A stretch of 64,000 nt of DNA from Daejeonella sp. Its GTDB lineage: Bacteria; Bacteroidota; Bacteroidia; Sphingobacteriales; Sphingobacteriaceae. Location of the stretch: NCBI RefSeq assembly GCF_030695525.1, contig NZ_JAUYSS010000056.1, positions 1 through 64,000 on the forward strand, in the 5' to 3' direction. Position 1 is the stretch's first letter. Each line of letters begins with the position of its first letter. The position numbers were made by a program, and so were the translations under genes. The notes under the pieces were generated by a model, which was not told the DNA's origin, searched no databases, and worked only from the letters and a program-made list of their open reading frames with translations. Shown one piece after another: positions 1-7,558 of this stretch.

Positions 1-87
1 GCCAAAGCATTAACTTTAATAGCATCAGGTGCAGCGGCGGCATTTTGCTACTTTTCTGCTGCAGGAAAAGTAGAGAGAAAATTATGA
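1..87 (+). CDS. 3' end of an unknown gene, cut by the window start
   Basis: Frame 1 is open from the first base and ends at TGA at 85-87, giving 28 residues that begin AKALTLIASGAAAAFCYFSA and end in a charged tail (GKVERKL). The Ala-rich hydrophobic run followed by Lys/Arg looks like the last membrane helix and cytoplasmic tail of a membrane protein. The gene points toward pyc and would be convergent with it, about 50 nt apart. The family cannot be recognised from this fragment, and chance openness over 28 codons is possible. Confidence 0.4.
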   Translation, partial: AKALTLIASGAAAAFCYFSAAGKVERKL

Positions 88-133
88 GATTTGATTTTTA
101 ATCTTACGATTTCAATTTCCCCGGACACTAGTG

Positions 134-160
134 ATTCTCAACTCTCCATTCTCAATTCTA
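134..160 (+). repeat. 7-nt tandem array, cTCAACT type, over the pyc stop codon
   Basis: Four 7-nt units start with C at 137, 144, 151 and 158 (cTCAACT, cTCCATT, cTCAATT, then a decayed unit). The array overlaps the pyc stop codon (complement of 138-140). The same template with A or G at the first position recurs at 11826-11850 and 18897-18924, also at stop codons. Confidence 0.7.
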
Positions 161-3100
161 TCTCAAGCACCAAATCATCCGTATTAACCAATGTACCGGG
201 CGTTAAAATAATATCCCCAACAATACCATCATTATTTGCGGCAATATTGGTTTCCATTTTCATGGCTTCGACCATAAACAAAGGCTGATTTTTCTTCACT
301 TCATCACCTTTTTTAACAAAAACTTTGGAAAGCATCCCCTGTAAAGGTGAGGCAACATGACGTTCATTATCTTTTTCAGCCTTTCTGTTCTCCTGGCGGA
401 TTACCTTAATTGACCTATCCTGCACTTCAATATTTCTTGTCTGCCCATTTAATTTAAAGAATGCTGTACGCATTCCTTTATCATCCGCAGGGCCAATAGA
501 CTGCAGTCGGACGAGTAAGGTTTTACCCGGAGCAATTTGCACCGTTGTTTCCTCACCTGGCTTCATCCCATACAGAAAATATTTGGTCGGAACCACATCA
601 ACGTCACCATATTTCCTGAACATGAGCAGGTAATCTTCAGTTACTTTAGGATAGAACTTATAAGACAGGTAAGTGGTATAGGGAAGATCTTCACCGAATT
701 TCTTCTTAAATTCCTTAAAATCATGATCCAGATTCAATGCAGGGATATGTTTACCTGCACGATCTGTAAGAGGCACTTTACCTTTCAGAATAATCCGCTG
801 GAGCTCCTGAGGGAATCCCCCTTCAGGTTGTCCAAGCTCTCCCATAAAATAAGAAACAACAGATTCTGGAAAAGAGATCTGATCTCCCTTTGTGAAGATA
901 TCTTCCTTGCTGATATTGTTTGCAACCATATATTGTGCAAGATCACCAACTACCTTTGAGCTTGGTGTAACTTTAACAATATCCCCAAACATCTCATTAA
1001 CATCGGCATAACGCTCCTTAATCTCTTCAAATTTATCACCCAGACCCAGGGCAATTGCCTGAGGCTTCAGATTAGAATACTGACCACCCGGAATCTCATG
1101 CTGGAATACTTCAGCTGAACTGGATTTCATGCCCGATTCAAAGGGATGATAATAATCACGAACAGCTTCCCAGTAATTACTGAACTGATTGAGTGATTTA
1201 ATATCGTAGGGGTTCTCACGCTCATGAAAGCGCATCATTTCAACTATGGAATTGAAATTAGGCTGAGAGGTCATTCCGGATAGTGCTCCCAATGCACAAT
1301 CAACTACATCCACCCCTGCATCAATAGCCTGCATATAAGTAGCCGACTGCAGAGAGGAGGTATCATGAGTATGCAGGTGAATAGGGATCTTTATTGTATC
1401 CTTTAATGCCTCAATTAATATTTTGGCTGCGTATGGTTTAAGTAAACCCGACATGTCTTTAACACCCAGAATATGCGATCCTGCATTCTCCAGATCTTTG
1501 GCCAGTCGTAAATAATATTCAAGATTATACTTAGTACGTTTGGGATCCAGAATATCTCCGGTATAACATAATGCACCTTCAGCAATTCCGCCTGTTTTTC
1601 GCACCATATCGATACATGGAGCGATATTTTCCATCCAGTTCAGGGAATCGAAAATCCGGAATACATCTACCCCATTCTCCCAGCTTTTCTGAACAAAGGA
1701 TTCAACCAGATTATCCGGATAAGCAGAATATCCAACACCATTACATCCTCTGATCAGCATTTGAATCAGGATATTGGGCATTGCTGCTCTTAGCTTCTGT
1801 AGTCTGATCCATGGGTCTTCGTGCAGGAACCTCAGACAAACGTCAAAAGTAGCACCGCCCCAGGCCTCCATACTAAAGGTTTGGGGATGATCTTTGGCAT
1901 AGGCTTCGGCAACCTTCAGCATATCATAGGTGCGCATGCGGGTAGCCAGTAAGGACTGATGGCCATCACGGAAAGTTGTATCGGTATAATAGATCTTCTT
2001 TTCGTTCTTCAGCCAGGTACAAAATCCTTCGGCACCCAATTCAGTAAGCATGTCTTTGGTACCCTTAGGATAAGGAGCCATATGGTCAAACTCCGGAATA
2101 GGTGGTTTTTCAAGACGTACTTTTGGATCAAAGTTTTTTACATCTGGGTTTCCGTTTAGGGAAATATCACCAAGGAAGGACAAAACTCGTGTTCCACGGT
2201 CAAGCCCCGTTGTGATGGCAAATAATTCAGGATACTCCTGTATAAAATTAACGGTTGCTTTGCCTTCAACAAAAACGGGATGATTGATCAGATTCTCAAG
2301 GAACTGAATATTATTTTTTACACCTCTGATCCTGAATTCACGCAATGCACGGTTCATTTTACGGGCTGCATCAACTAAAGTCGCACCCTGGGTGCTTACT
2401 TTAACCAGCATGGAATCAAAAAAGGGACTGATCTTCATACCCGGGTAGGTACTTCCCTCATCCAATCGCACACCGAAACCGGTTGCGTTACGGTAGGTGA
2501 TCAGTGTTCCATAATCCGGCTTAAATCCGTTTGATGGGTCCTCGGTCGTGATACGGCATTGCATTGCAAAACCATTCTTCATGACCAGAGCCTGATCAGG
2601 AAGTCCGATTTCCGGATCTGACAGTTTATAACCATCGGCAATATAAATCTGGGTTTTGATCAGATCTATACCGGTGATCATTTCTGTAACAGTATGTTCT
2701 ACCTGTATCCTTGGATTAACCTCAATGAAATAGATGCGCTCATCCGAATCTACCAGAAACTCAACCGTTCCAACATTATTGTAGTTAACAGCTTTCGCGA
2801 TGCTTACAGCATAATGATACAATTTCCCGCGGGTTTCATCCTTTAAATTCAATGAAGGTGCTACTTCAACAACCTTCTGGAAACGCCTTTGAACAGAACA
2901 ATCACGCTCATACAGGTGCATCACATTCTTATAATTATCAGCAACAATCTGAACTTCTATATGACGTGGACGCTCGATGAACTTCTCAAGAAATACGGTA
3001 TCATCACCAAAGGCATTTTTTGCTTCACTTTTAGCTTCCGGGAATGCTTTTTTAAGCTCTTCTTCGGTTCTTACAACCCGCATTCCACGTCCACCACCAC

Positions 3101-3590
3101 CTGAAGCTGCCTTTAAAATCATCGGAAAACCGATGCGCTCAGCTTCAGAAAGTGCAATATCAAGACTGTTCAGGTCGGGTTCATTGCTTTCTATGATCGG
3201 GATTTGGGCATTTTTAGCAACAGTTTTTGCAGTAATTTTATCTCCCAAAGCGATCATTACATCGGGTCTTGGCCCGATAAAAATAATTCCATTTTCTGCA
3301 CACTGACGGGCAAACTCTGGATTTTCTGACAAAAAGCCGTATCCGGGGTGGATAGCATCTGCTTTGCAGTATTTGGCCATCTCAATAATGGCCTGAATAT
3401 CAAGATAAGGCTTTAAAGGATCGTTATCTTCCCCAATCTGATAGGCCTCATCTGCCTTGTAACGGTGAAGCGAATAACGATCTTCGTAAGTATAAATAGC
3501 CGCGGTCTGTATGTTCAATTCATTGCAGGCGCGACTAATCCTGATGGCAATTTCTCCCCTATTCGCTATCAGTATTTTCTTAATATTCAT
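138..3590 (-). CDS. pyc: Pyruvate carboxylase
   Basis: Full-length single-chain pyruvate carboxylase of 1150 residues, the usual length for the homotetrameric enzyme. It carboxylates pyruvate to oxaloacetate with ATP and bicarbonate, refilling the TCA cycle and feeding gluconeogenesis. Order seen: biotin carboxylase with ATP-grasp (roughly 1-450; glycine-rich loop KAASGGGGRGMR near 160-172), carboxyltransferase TIM barrel (roughly 530-800; TTFRDGHQSLLATRMR), linker, and a C-terminal biotinyl domain with the AMKM motif, biotin-accepting Lys about residue 1111. The start MNIKKILIANRGEIAIR is typical for the family. The last residues (LRMES) are encoded by the 7-nt repeat array and are probably an addition to an ancestral end near LEIE. 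Monocistronic, divergent from the DUF4112 gene. Confidence 0.97.
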   Translation of the reverse strand: MNIKKILIANRGEIAIRISRACNELNIQTAAIYTYEDRYSLHRYKADEAYQIGEDNDPLKPYLDIQAIIEMAKYCKADAIHPGYGFLSENPEFARQCAENGIIFIGPRPDVMIALGDKITAKTVAKNAQIPIIESNEPDLNSLDIALSEAERIGFPMILKAASGGGGRGMRVVRTEEELKKAFPEAKSEAKNAFGDDTVFLEKFIERPRHIEVQIVADNYKNVMHLYERDCSVQRRFQKVVEVAPSLNLKDETRGKLYHYAVSIAKAVNYNNVGTVEFLVDSDERIYFIEVNPRIQVEHTVTEMITGIDLIKTQIYIADGYKLSDPEIGLPDQALVMKNGFAMQCRITTEDPSNGFKPDYGTLITYRNATGFGVRLDEGSTYPGMKISPFFDSMLVKVSTQGATLVDAARKMNRALREFRIRGVKNNIQFLENLINHPVFVEGKATVNFIQEYPELFAITTGLDRGTRVLSFLGDISLNGNPDVKNFDPKVRLEKPPIPEFDHMAPYPKGTKDMLTELGAEGFCTWLKNEKKIYYTDTTFRDGHQSLLATRMRTYDMLKVAEAYAKDHPQTFSMEAWGGATFDVCLRFLHEDPWIRLQKLRAAMPNILIQMLIRGCNGVGYSAYPDNLVESFVQKSWENGVDVFRIFDSLNWMENIAPCIDMVRKTGGIAEGALCYTGDILDPKRTKYNLEYYLRLAKDLENAGSHILGVKDMSGLLKPYAAKILIEALKDTIKIPIHLHTHDTSSLQSATYMQAIDAGVDVVDCALGALSGMTSQPNFNSIVEMMRFHERENPYDIKSLNQFSNYWEAVRDYYHPFESGMKSSSAEVFQHEIPGGQYSNLKPQAIALGLGDKFEEIKERYADVNEMFGDIVKVTPSSKVVGDLAQYMVANNISKEDIFTKGDQISFPESVVSYFMGELGQPEGGFPQELQRIILKGKVPLTDRAGKHIPALNLDHDFKEFKKKFGEDLPYTTYLSYKFYPKVTEDYLLMFRKYGDVDVVPTKYFLYGMKPGEETTVQIAPGKTLLVRLQSIGPADDKGMRTAFFKLNGQTRNIEVQDRSIKVIRQENRKAEKDNERHVASPLQGMLSKVFVKKGDEVKKNQPLFMVEAMKMETNIAANNDGIVGDIILTPGTLVNTDDLVLEIELRMES

Positions 3591-3731
3591 AAATAACCTA
3601 ATTTGTCCCTAAGGTAAATAATAAAAAACCTGATACCAAATAAGATTTGGGTTCAAAACCCTATTCCAATTGATCTAAATGGCATAAATTTTGCATAAAT
3701 TATCAAGAGTAGTAAAATAATCAAATTTTAT

Positions 3732-4193
3732 ATGCAAAAAAAGCTGAGTCCAAAATTGAACTGGGCAGAACGTGTTTCCTACCTTATGGACGAAAAATTT
3801 CGTGTACCGGGAACAAATTTCAGGTTTGGCATTGACCCGCTGTTAAATTTAATCCCGGTACTTGGCGGAGTATCGGGTTTTGTAGTTTCCTTTGTGCTGG
3901 TCCTTACCTTGGCACGATATGGCCTGAGCCGCAAAGTTCTGATTTTAATGCTTCTGAACATCATTCTGGACTCAACTATTGGCGCTATTCCTATTGTCGG
4001 ACAAATATTTGACTTTGCCTATAAATCAAATTCAAGAAACATCCGTCTTATGAAAGAATATTACGAAGAAGGCAAGCATCAGGGCAGTGGTACGGGAACG
4101 CTGATTTGGATCATAGCCATCCTGACTATCTGTATTCTGATTTTTGTCTGGGTGATGTGGAAAATTCTGGAATTGATAATAGATCTGTTTTAA
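3732..4193 (+). CDS. DUF4112 family membrane protein
   Basis: Small integral membrane protein of 153 residues that fits the DUF4112 family, whose function is unknown. The N-terminal part (about 1-35) carries the family-like stretch DEKFRVPGT followed by GIDPLLNLIPVLGG. Hydrophobic segments lie at about 40-60, 68-90 and 120-145; the middle one holds the second conserved-looking motif GAIPIVGQIFDFAYKSN. It stands alone, divergent from pyc with a 141-nt shared upstream region in which I could not find a clear promoter. The function cannot be inferred from context. Confidence 0.85.
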   Translation: MQKKLSPKLNWAERVSYLMDEKFRVPGTNFRFGIDPLLNLIPVLGGVSGFVVSFVLVLTLARYGLSRKVLILMLLNIILDSTIGAIPIVGQIFDFAYKSNSRNIRLMKEYYEEGKHQGSGTGTLIWIIAILTICILIFVWVMWKILELIIDLF

Positions 4194-4269
4194 ATTAAAG
4201 TGAGTTTGGGATAAAATCTTGCCGGGTATTATACTATCCATTTTCCTCTTGTACTTCTCAAAATTCACT

Positions 4270-4357
4270 CTCGCAAAGACGCTAAGACGCAATGTCCGCA
4301 TATTATTTAAAACAACTATTTTAGATGATATTTTTCGCGTCTCTGCGTCTCTGCGAG
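4270..4357. repeat. Imperfect inverted repeat of the CGCAAAGACGC kind
   Basis: The arm CTCGCAAAGACGCTAAGACGC (4270-4290) pairs with GCGTCTCTGCGTCTCTGCGAG (4337-4357); 18 of 21 positions are complementary, with a 46-nt loop. Each arm is itself a short near-tandem repeat of about 9 nt. Similar words are common between genes in many environmental bacterial genomes. It lies about 75 nt after the DUF4112 stop; it has no U-tract, so it is not a classical terminator. Confidence 0.65.
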
Positions 4358-4780
4358 ATCCTTTTTTTCACTTTCCTTTCCCTCTGGTTGGTGCTCTCAC
4401 TGTTCCAAACACATTCTCACATCCCCTGATCAGTGAAAACAATCATAGGTGTGGAAACCCATAATACCGCAATCCTAACCTCATTATTGCCGGTTATTCT
4501 TTCTAAAAAATGTTTCCAATTTAGATCCTTGCAATTACAAAGCCCCTTAAATAATGACATTCTGCGCGCACCAACAACTCCGGGCTGCCCGGTCCTATGA
4601 AAAACATCTCCGGGTAAAATAAACCTTGCCGGAGGAGGTATCTTCCGGCTATTTGTAATTTGAAATGGAACGCGATTTCTTGCCGGAAATACTCCGGAGG
4701 AAAGGGCTGAACCTGCCTATAACACACAGGTATTGGTTTCAAAAATCAAACTATTTGGCTCCAGAGTCTTATTTCCCTGT

Positions 4781-4840
4781 GGTAGGTGTTATCACCGACC
4801 AATGATATGATCGTGCTTGGTACGGTGAGAACACCGACCA
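4781..4840. repeat. Two tandem REP-like hairpins downstream of serS
   Basis: Hairpin 1 (4781-4800) is GGT-a-GGTG, loop ttat, CACC-g-ACC. Hairpin 2 (4818-4840) is TGGT, a bulged A, CGGTG, loop agaa, CACCG, ACCA. Both share the core GGTG-NNNN-CACCGACC and are separated by 17 nt. They lie 27 nt beyond the serS stop in the direction of serS transcription, so they may stabilise or end that transcript, or be copies of a mobile REP-like element. Confidence 0.55.
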
Positions 4841-4866
4841 GAGGGGAACATATTCTATTAAAAAGC

Positions 4867-6138
4867 CTAACTGATATATTCAAATCCTGTATATGGCACC
4901 AGCGCAGCCGGAATTTTTATACCCTTGTCATCCTGATTATTTTCCAATAAAGAGGCCACAATACGCGGCAATGCCAATGCACTTCCATTTAAGGTATGAG
5001 CCAGCTGAGGCTTTCCATCCCCGCTCTTATAACGCAACTTAAGGCGATTAGTCTGGTATGTTTCAAAATTGGAAACTGAAGAAACCTCCAGCCAGCGTGC
5101 CTGGGCAGCACACCAGACTTCCATATCATATGTTTTTGCTGATGTGAAACCCATATCTCCACCACATAAACTGAGTACACGGTAAGGCAATTCAAGTTTT
5201 TGCAATAAGGACTGAACATAATTGCTCATATTCTCCAAAACTTCATAAGAGTGATCAGGATGCACAACCTGCACAATCTCAACCTTGTCGAACTGATGTA
5301 AACGGTTCAAACCACGTACATGAGCTCCATAGGATCCTGCTTCACGGCGGAAACAGGGCGTATATGCGCAATTTTTTATGGGTAATTCTTCGGCTTTCAA
5401 AATCACATCACGGTATAAATTTGTGACCGGAACCTCAGCAGTAGGAATCAGATAAAGATTATCTCCGGTAATATGATACATCTGACCTTCTTTATCCGGA
5501 AGTTGCCCGGTACCAAAACCTGAGGCCTCATTCACAACAATTGGCGGCTGCATCTCGCGGTAACCTGCTGCCTCTGCATTGTCCAGAAAGAAATTGATCA
5601 GTGCACGCTGTAGTTTAGCCCCCTTGCCTTTATAAACCGGAAAACCGGCACCCGCAATTTTGTTGCCTAATTCAAAATCTATGATGTCATATTTTGCAGC
5701 GAGTTCCCAATGAGGTAAGGCAGCCGCCATAAGCTGTGGAATCACACCATGTTCAAAAGCAACCTGATTATCATCGGCTCCAATACCTTTCGGGACAGAA
5801 TGATGTGGCAAATTAGGTAAAAGCACCAACTCAGCCTGCAAGAGGATCTCGATAGCAGAAAGTTTATCTCCGATTGTTCGTGTTTGCTCTTTGAATGAAG
5901 TAGTCTTCGCCTTTATTGCTTCGGCCTCTTCCTTTAATCCCTGACGCATTAGTTCGCCAACCTTTTTTGCAGCTGCATTAGCCTCGGCAGCAATGGAATC
6001 CAAAAGGGTTTGAGTCTGACGACGGTCATCATCAAGCTTTATGATCTGATCAACCAGCTCAGGATTTTTAAAATTCCTGACAGATAAACGATTTAAAACT
6101 TCCTCCCTATTTTCGCGGATATAACTAACTTGCAGCAT
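4867..6138 (-). CDS. serS: Seryl-tRNA synthetase
   Basis: Cytoplasmic class II aminoacyl-tRNA synthetase that charges tRNA-Ser (and tRNA-Sec where present) with serine. Length 423 matches the family. The first ~110 residues are the charged, helical coiled-coil arm that grips the long variable loop of tRNA-Ser. The catalytic core follows, with motif 2 seen as FRREAGSYGAHVRGL and motif 3 near the C-terminus as NGSALALPRIVASLLEN; the serine/ATP pocket stretch LIPTAEVPVTN is also present. The start MLQVSYIRENREEVLNRL is typical. It is transcribed alone, divergent from rsmI; a TATCTTTG -7 box lies on its strand at 6162-6155, without a clear -33 partner. Confidence 0.97.
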   Translation of the reverse strand: MLQVSYIRENREEVLNRLSVRNFKNPELVDQIIKLDDDRRQTQTLLDSIAAEANAAAKKVGELMRQGLKEEAEAIKAKTTSFKEQTRTIGDKLSAIEILLQAELVLLPNLPHHSVPKGIGADDNQVAFEHGVIPQLMAAALPHWELAAKYDIIDFELGNKIAGAGFPVYKGKGAKLQRALINFFLDNAEAAGYREMQPPIVVNEASGFGTGQLPDKEGQMYHITGDNLYLIPTAEVPVTNLYRDVILKAEELPIKNCAYTPCFRREAGSYGAHVRGLNRLHQFDKVEIVQVVHPDHSYEVLENMSNYVQSLLQKLELPYRVLSLCGGDMGFTSAKTYDMEVWCAAQARWLEVSSVSNFETYQTNRLKLRYKSGDGKPQLAHTLNGSALALPRIVASLLENNQDDKGIKIPAALVPYTGFEYIS

Positions 6139-6169
6139 CTTTAATAATTTTAGACAAAGATATAAACAG

Positions 6170-6197
6170 TTTGGAGTTTGGGCTTTGATTTTGGAGT
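6170..6197 (+). repeat. 7-nt repeat array between serS and rsmI
   Basis: Imperfect 7-nt units TTTGGAG, TTTGGGC, TTTGATT and TTGGAGT fill the middle of the 95-nt divergent gap. The other strand reads as CCAAACT-type units. The layout resembles the arrays at the pyc, nadE and atpF stop codons but uses a different unit, and it sits between two start codons. Confidence 0.5.
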
Positions 6198-6233
6198 TTT
6201 TCCTGAATGAATACCTGAATAAGAATAGAAAAA

Positions 6234-6905
6234 ATGAGCGGCAAACTTTATCTTGTACCTACGCCGATTGGCAATCTGGAAGACATGAGCTTCCGGGCAG
6301 TCCGCATTCTCAAGGAAGTTGATCTGATTCTTGCAGAAGATACCCGCACCAGCGCTCCATTATTAAAACATTTTGGAATTGATAAGAAGTTATATTCCCA
6401 TCATCAGCATAATGAACACAAGTCTGTAACAGAAGTGATTCGTTTCCTTAAAGAGGGTAAACAAATCGCACTTATTTCTGATGCGGGTACACCGGCGATC
6501 TCTGATCCGGGTTTTTTGCTTGTTCGGGAAGCTATTCGTAATAATCTGCCGATAGATTGCCTTCCGGGCGCTACTGCTTTTGTTCCTGCCCTGGTTAATT
6601 CAGGTCTTGCTGCTGATCGTTTTACTTTTGAAGGCTTTCTGCCGGTTAAGAAAGGTCGGCAAACGAGGATGAAAGAACTCGTAAACGAAAACCGAACCAT
6701 GATATTTTATGAATCGCCGCATCGCCTGTTAAAAACCCTCGAAGAGTTTGCACAATACTTTGGAGCAGAGCGGCAGGCATCAGTTTCGAGAGAATTAACA
6801 AAACTATTTGAAGAAACTGTCAGAGGCAGTCTAAAGGAAATAAAAATACATTTTGAGACTCATACTTTAAAAGGTGAGATCGTCATTTGTGTAGCAGGCA
6901 AATAA
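6234..6905 (+). CDS. rsmI: 16S rRNA (cytidine(1402)-2'-O)-methyltransferase RsmI
   Basis: SAM-dependent ribose methyltransferase that modifies C1402 in the decoding centre of 16S rRNA. Family hallmarks are clear: the N-terminal GKLYLVPTPIGNLEDMSFRA, then AEDTRTS, ALISDAGTPAISDPGF and CLPGATAFVPAL, which form the SAM pocket of the tetrapyrrole-methylase fold. The 223 residues are slightly shorter than the roughly 280-residue E. coli enzyme, ending after the EIVICVAGK strand without the small C-terminal domain, as is common in Bacteroidota. The next gene, encoding a PH/SHOCT protein, follows after 26 nt and may be co-transcribed. Confidence 0.95.
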   Translation: MSGKLYLVPTPIGNLEDMSFRAVRILKEVDLILAEDTRTSAPLLKHFGIDKKLYSHHQHNEHKSVTEVIRFLKEGKQIALISDAGTPAISDPGFLLVREAIRNNLPIDCLPGATAFVPALVNSGLAADRFTFEGFLPVKKGRQTRMKELVNENRTMIFYESPHRLLKTLEEFAQYFGAERQASVSRELTKLFEETVRGSLKEIKIHFETHTLKGEIVICVAGK

Positions 6906-6931
6906 AATTTATAATTAATAAAAACTAGATT

Positions 6932-7558
6932 ATGTTAATTGAACAATATTTAACAGATGATCAGGATCCAAGAACTGCAGAAAAAGTTTTGGGGAAACTG
7001 CGGGATATGCTTACCTCTGGAGAGGCTGTAATCTATCTGGCAATACAAAAAAAACCTGCCGTAACCCTGATTCCAGATTGCATTGCAGTGACCAATAAAC
7101 GCATTGTATTTTGTATTCCGGAAAATCTGGGCCTTACCATGACGTATAAAACATTCCCATGGGCAGAAGTAAAGGAGGTTTCTTTCAAAGAAGAATTCTT
7201 TGGATCAAAATTTATTACCATCCCACAGAGAGGTGAAAACATTGCAATCGATTTTATTCCTAAAGTCCAGGCACGTAAACTCTATCAGTTCTGTAATGAA
7301 CAATTGGAAAAAGCAAAGACCTTACCGGGATTTGAGGGAAAAATTAGCGTGCTACAGAATGAGAACCTGGGGGATGATTACGCATCTTACATTGAAGTTG
7401 AGGAGCAAAGTACATCCGCAATTACAGAGCTAAATGTTACAGATGCAGAAGATGAAATAACCCAAAAGCTACAGAAATTAAAAATACTGTATGAGAAACA
7501 ATTAATCAGCCAGGAAGAGTATGAAAATAAAAAGGCAGAAATCCTAGCCCGACTTTGA
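6932..7558 (+). CDS. PH-like (bPH) and SHOCT domain protein
   Basis: A 208-residue protein with no signal peptide or membrane helix. Residues about 25-120 look like a bacterial PH domain (b-strands around ECS-type words such as CIAVTNKRIVFCIP and TFPWAEVKEVSFKEEF). The last 35 residues form a SHOCT helical motif (QKLKILYEKQLISQEEYENKKAEILARL region), a short oligomerisation motif often found at protein ends. Such proteins probably bind membranes or partners; the role is unknown. The stop overlaps the lnt start by one base (TGATG), so translation of the two is likely coupled. Confidence 0.85.
   Translation: MLIEQYLTDDQDPRTAEKVLGKLRDMLTSGEAVIYLAIQKKPAVTLIPDCIAVTNKRIVFCIPENLGLTMTYKTFPWAEVKEVSFKEEFFGSKFITIPQRGENIAIDFIPKVQARKLYQFCNEQLEKAKTLPGFEGKISVLQNENLGDDYASYIEVEEQSTSAITELNVTDAEDEITQKLQKLKILYEKQLISQEEYENKKAEILARL

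Larger units (their letters stand above)
4194..4866. other. 673-nt gene-free stretch with several inverted repeats
   Basis: No convincing gene lies between the DUF4112 gene and serS. The stretch holds a long imperfect inverted repeat (4270-4357), a GC-rich patch around 4570-4700 with repeated CCGG-containing words, and two tandem hairpins (4781-4840) just beyond the serS stop. The open frames present (such as 4521-4742 on the minus strand) have no recognisable domain and odd composition. It looks like an accumulation of repetitive intergenic elements. Confidence 0.6.

Noticed and set aside
537-959. 140-residue plus-strand frame inside pyc
   Set aside because: It lies fully antisense to the biotin/PYC region of a clear gene and has no recognisable feature.
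2977-3306. 109-residue plus-strand frame inside pyc
   Set aside because: Antisense to the ATP-grasp coding region; a by-product of codon bias.
3649-3661. GGGTTCAAAACCC resembling a tRNA T-arm
   Set aside because: No acceptor, D or anticodon stems can be folded around it; it is an isolated short hairpin.
4521-4742. 73-residue minus-strand open frame in the gene-free stretch
   Set aside because: No domain, signal peptide or start context; its composition (many Pro, Phe, Arg) and repeated CCGG words suggest translation of repetitive intergenic DNA.
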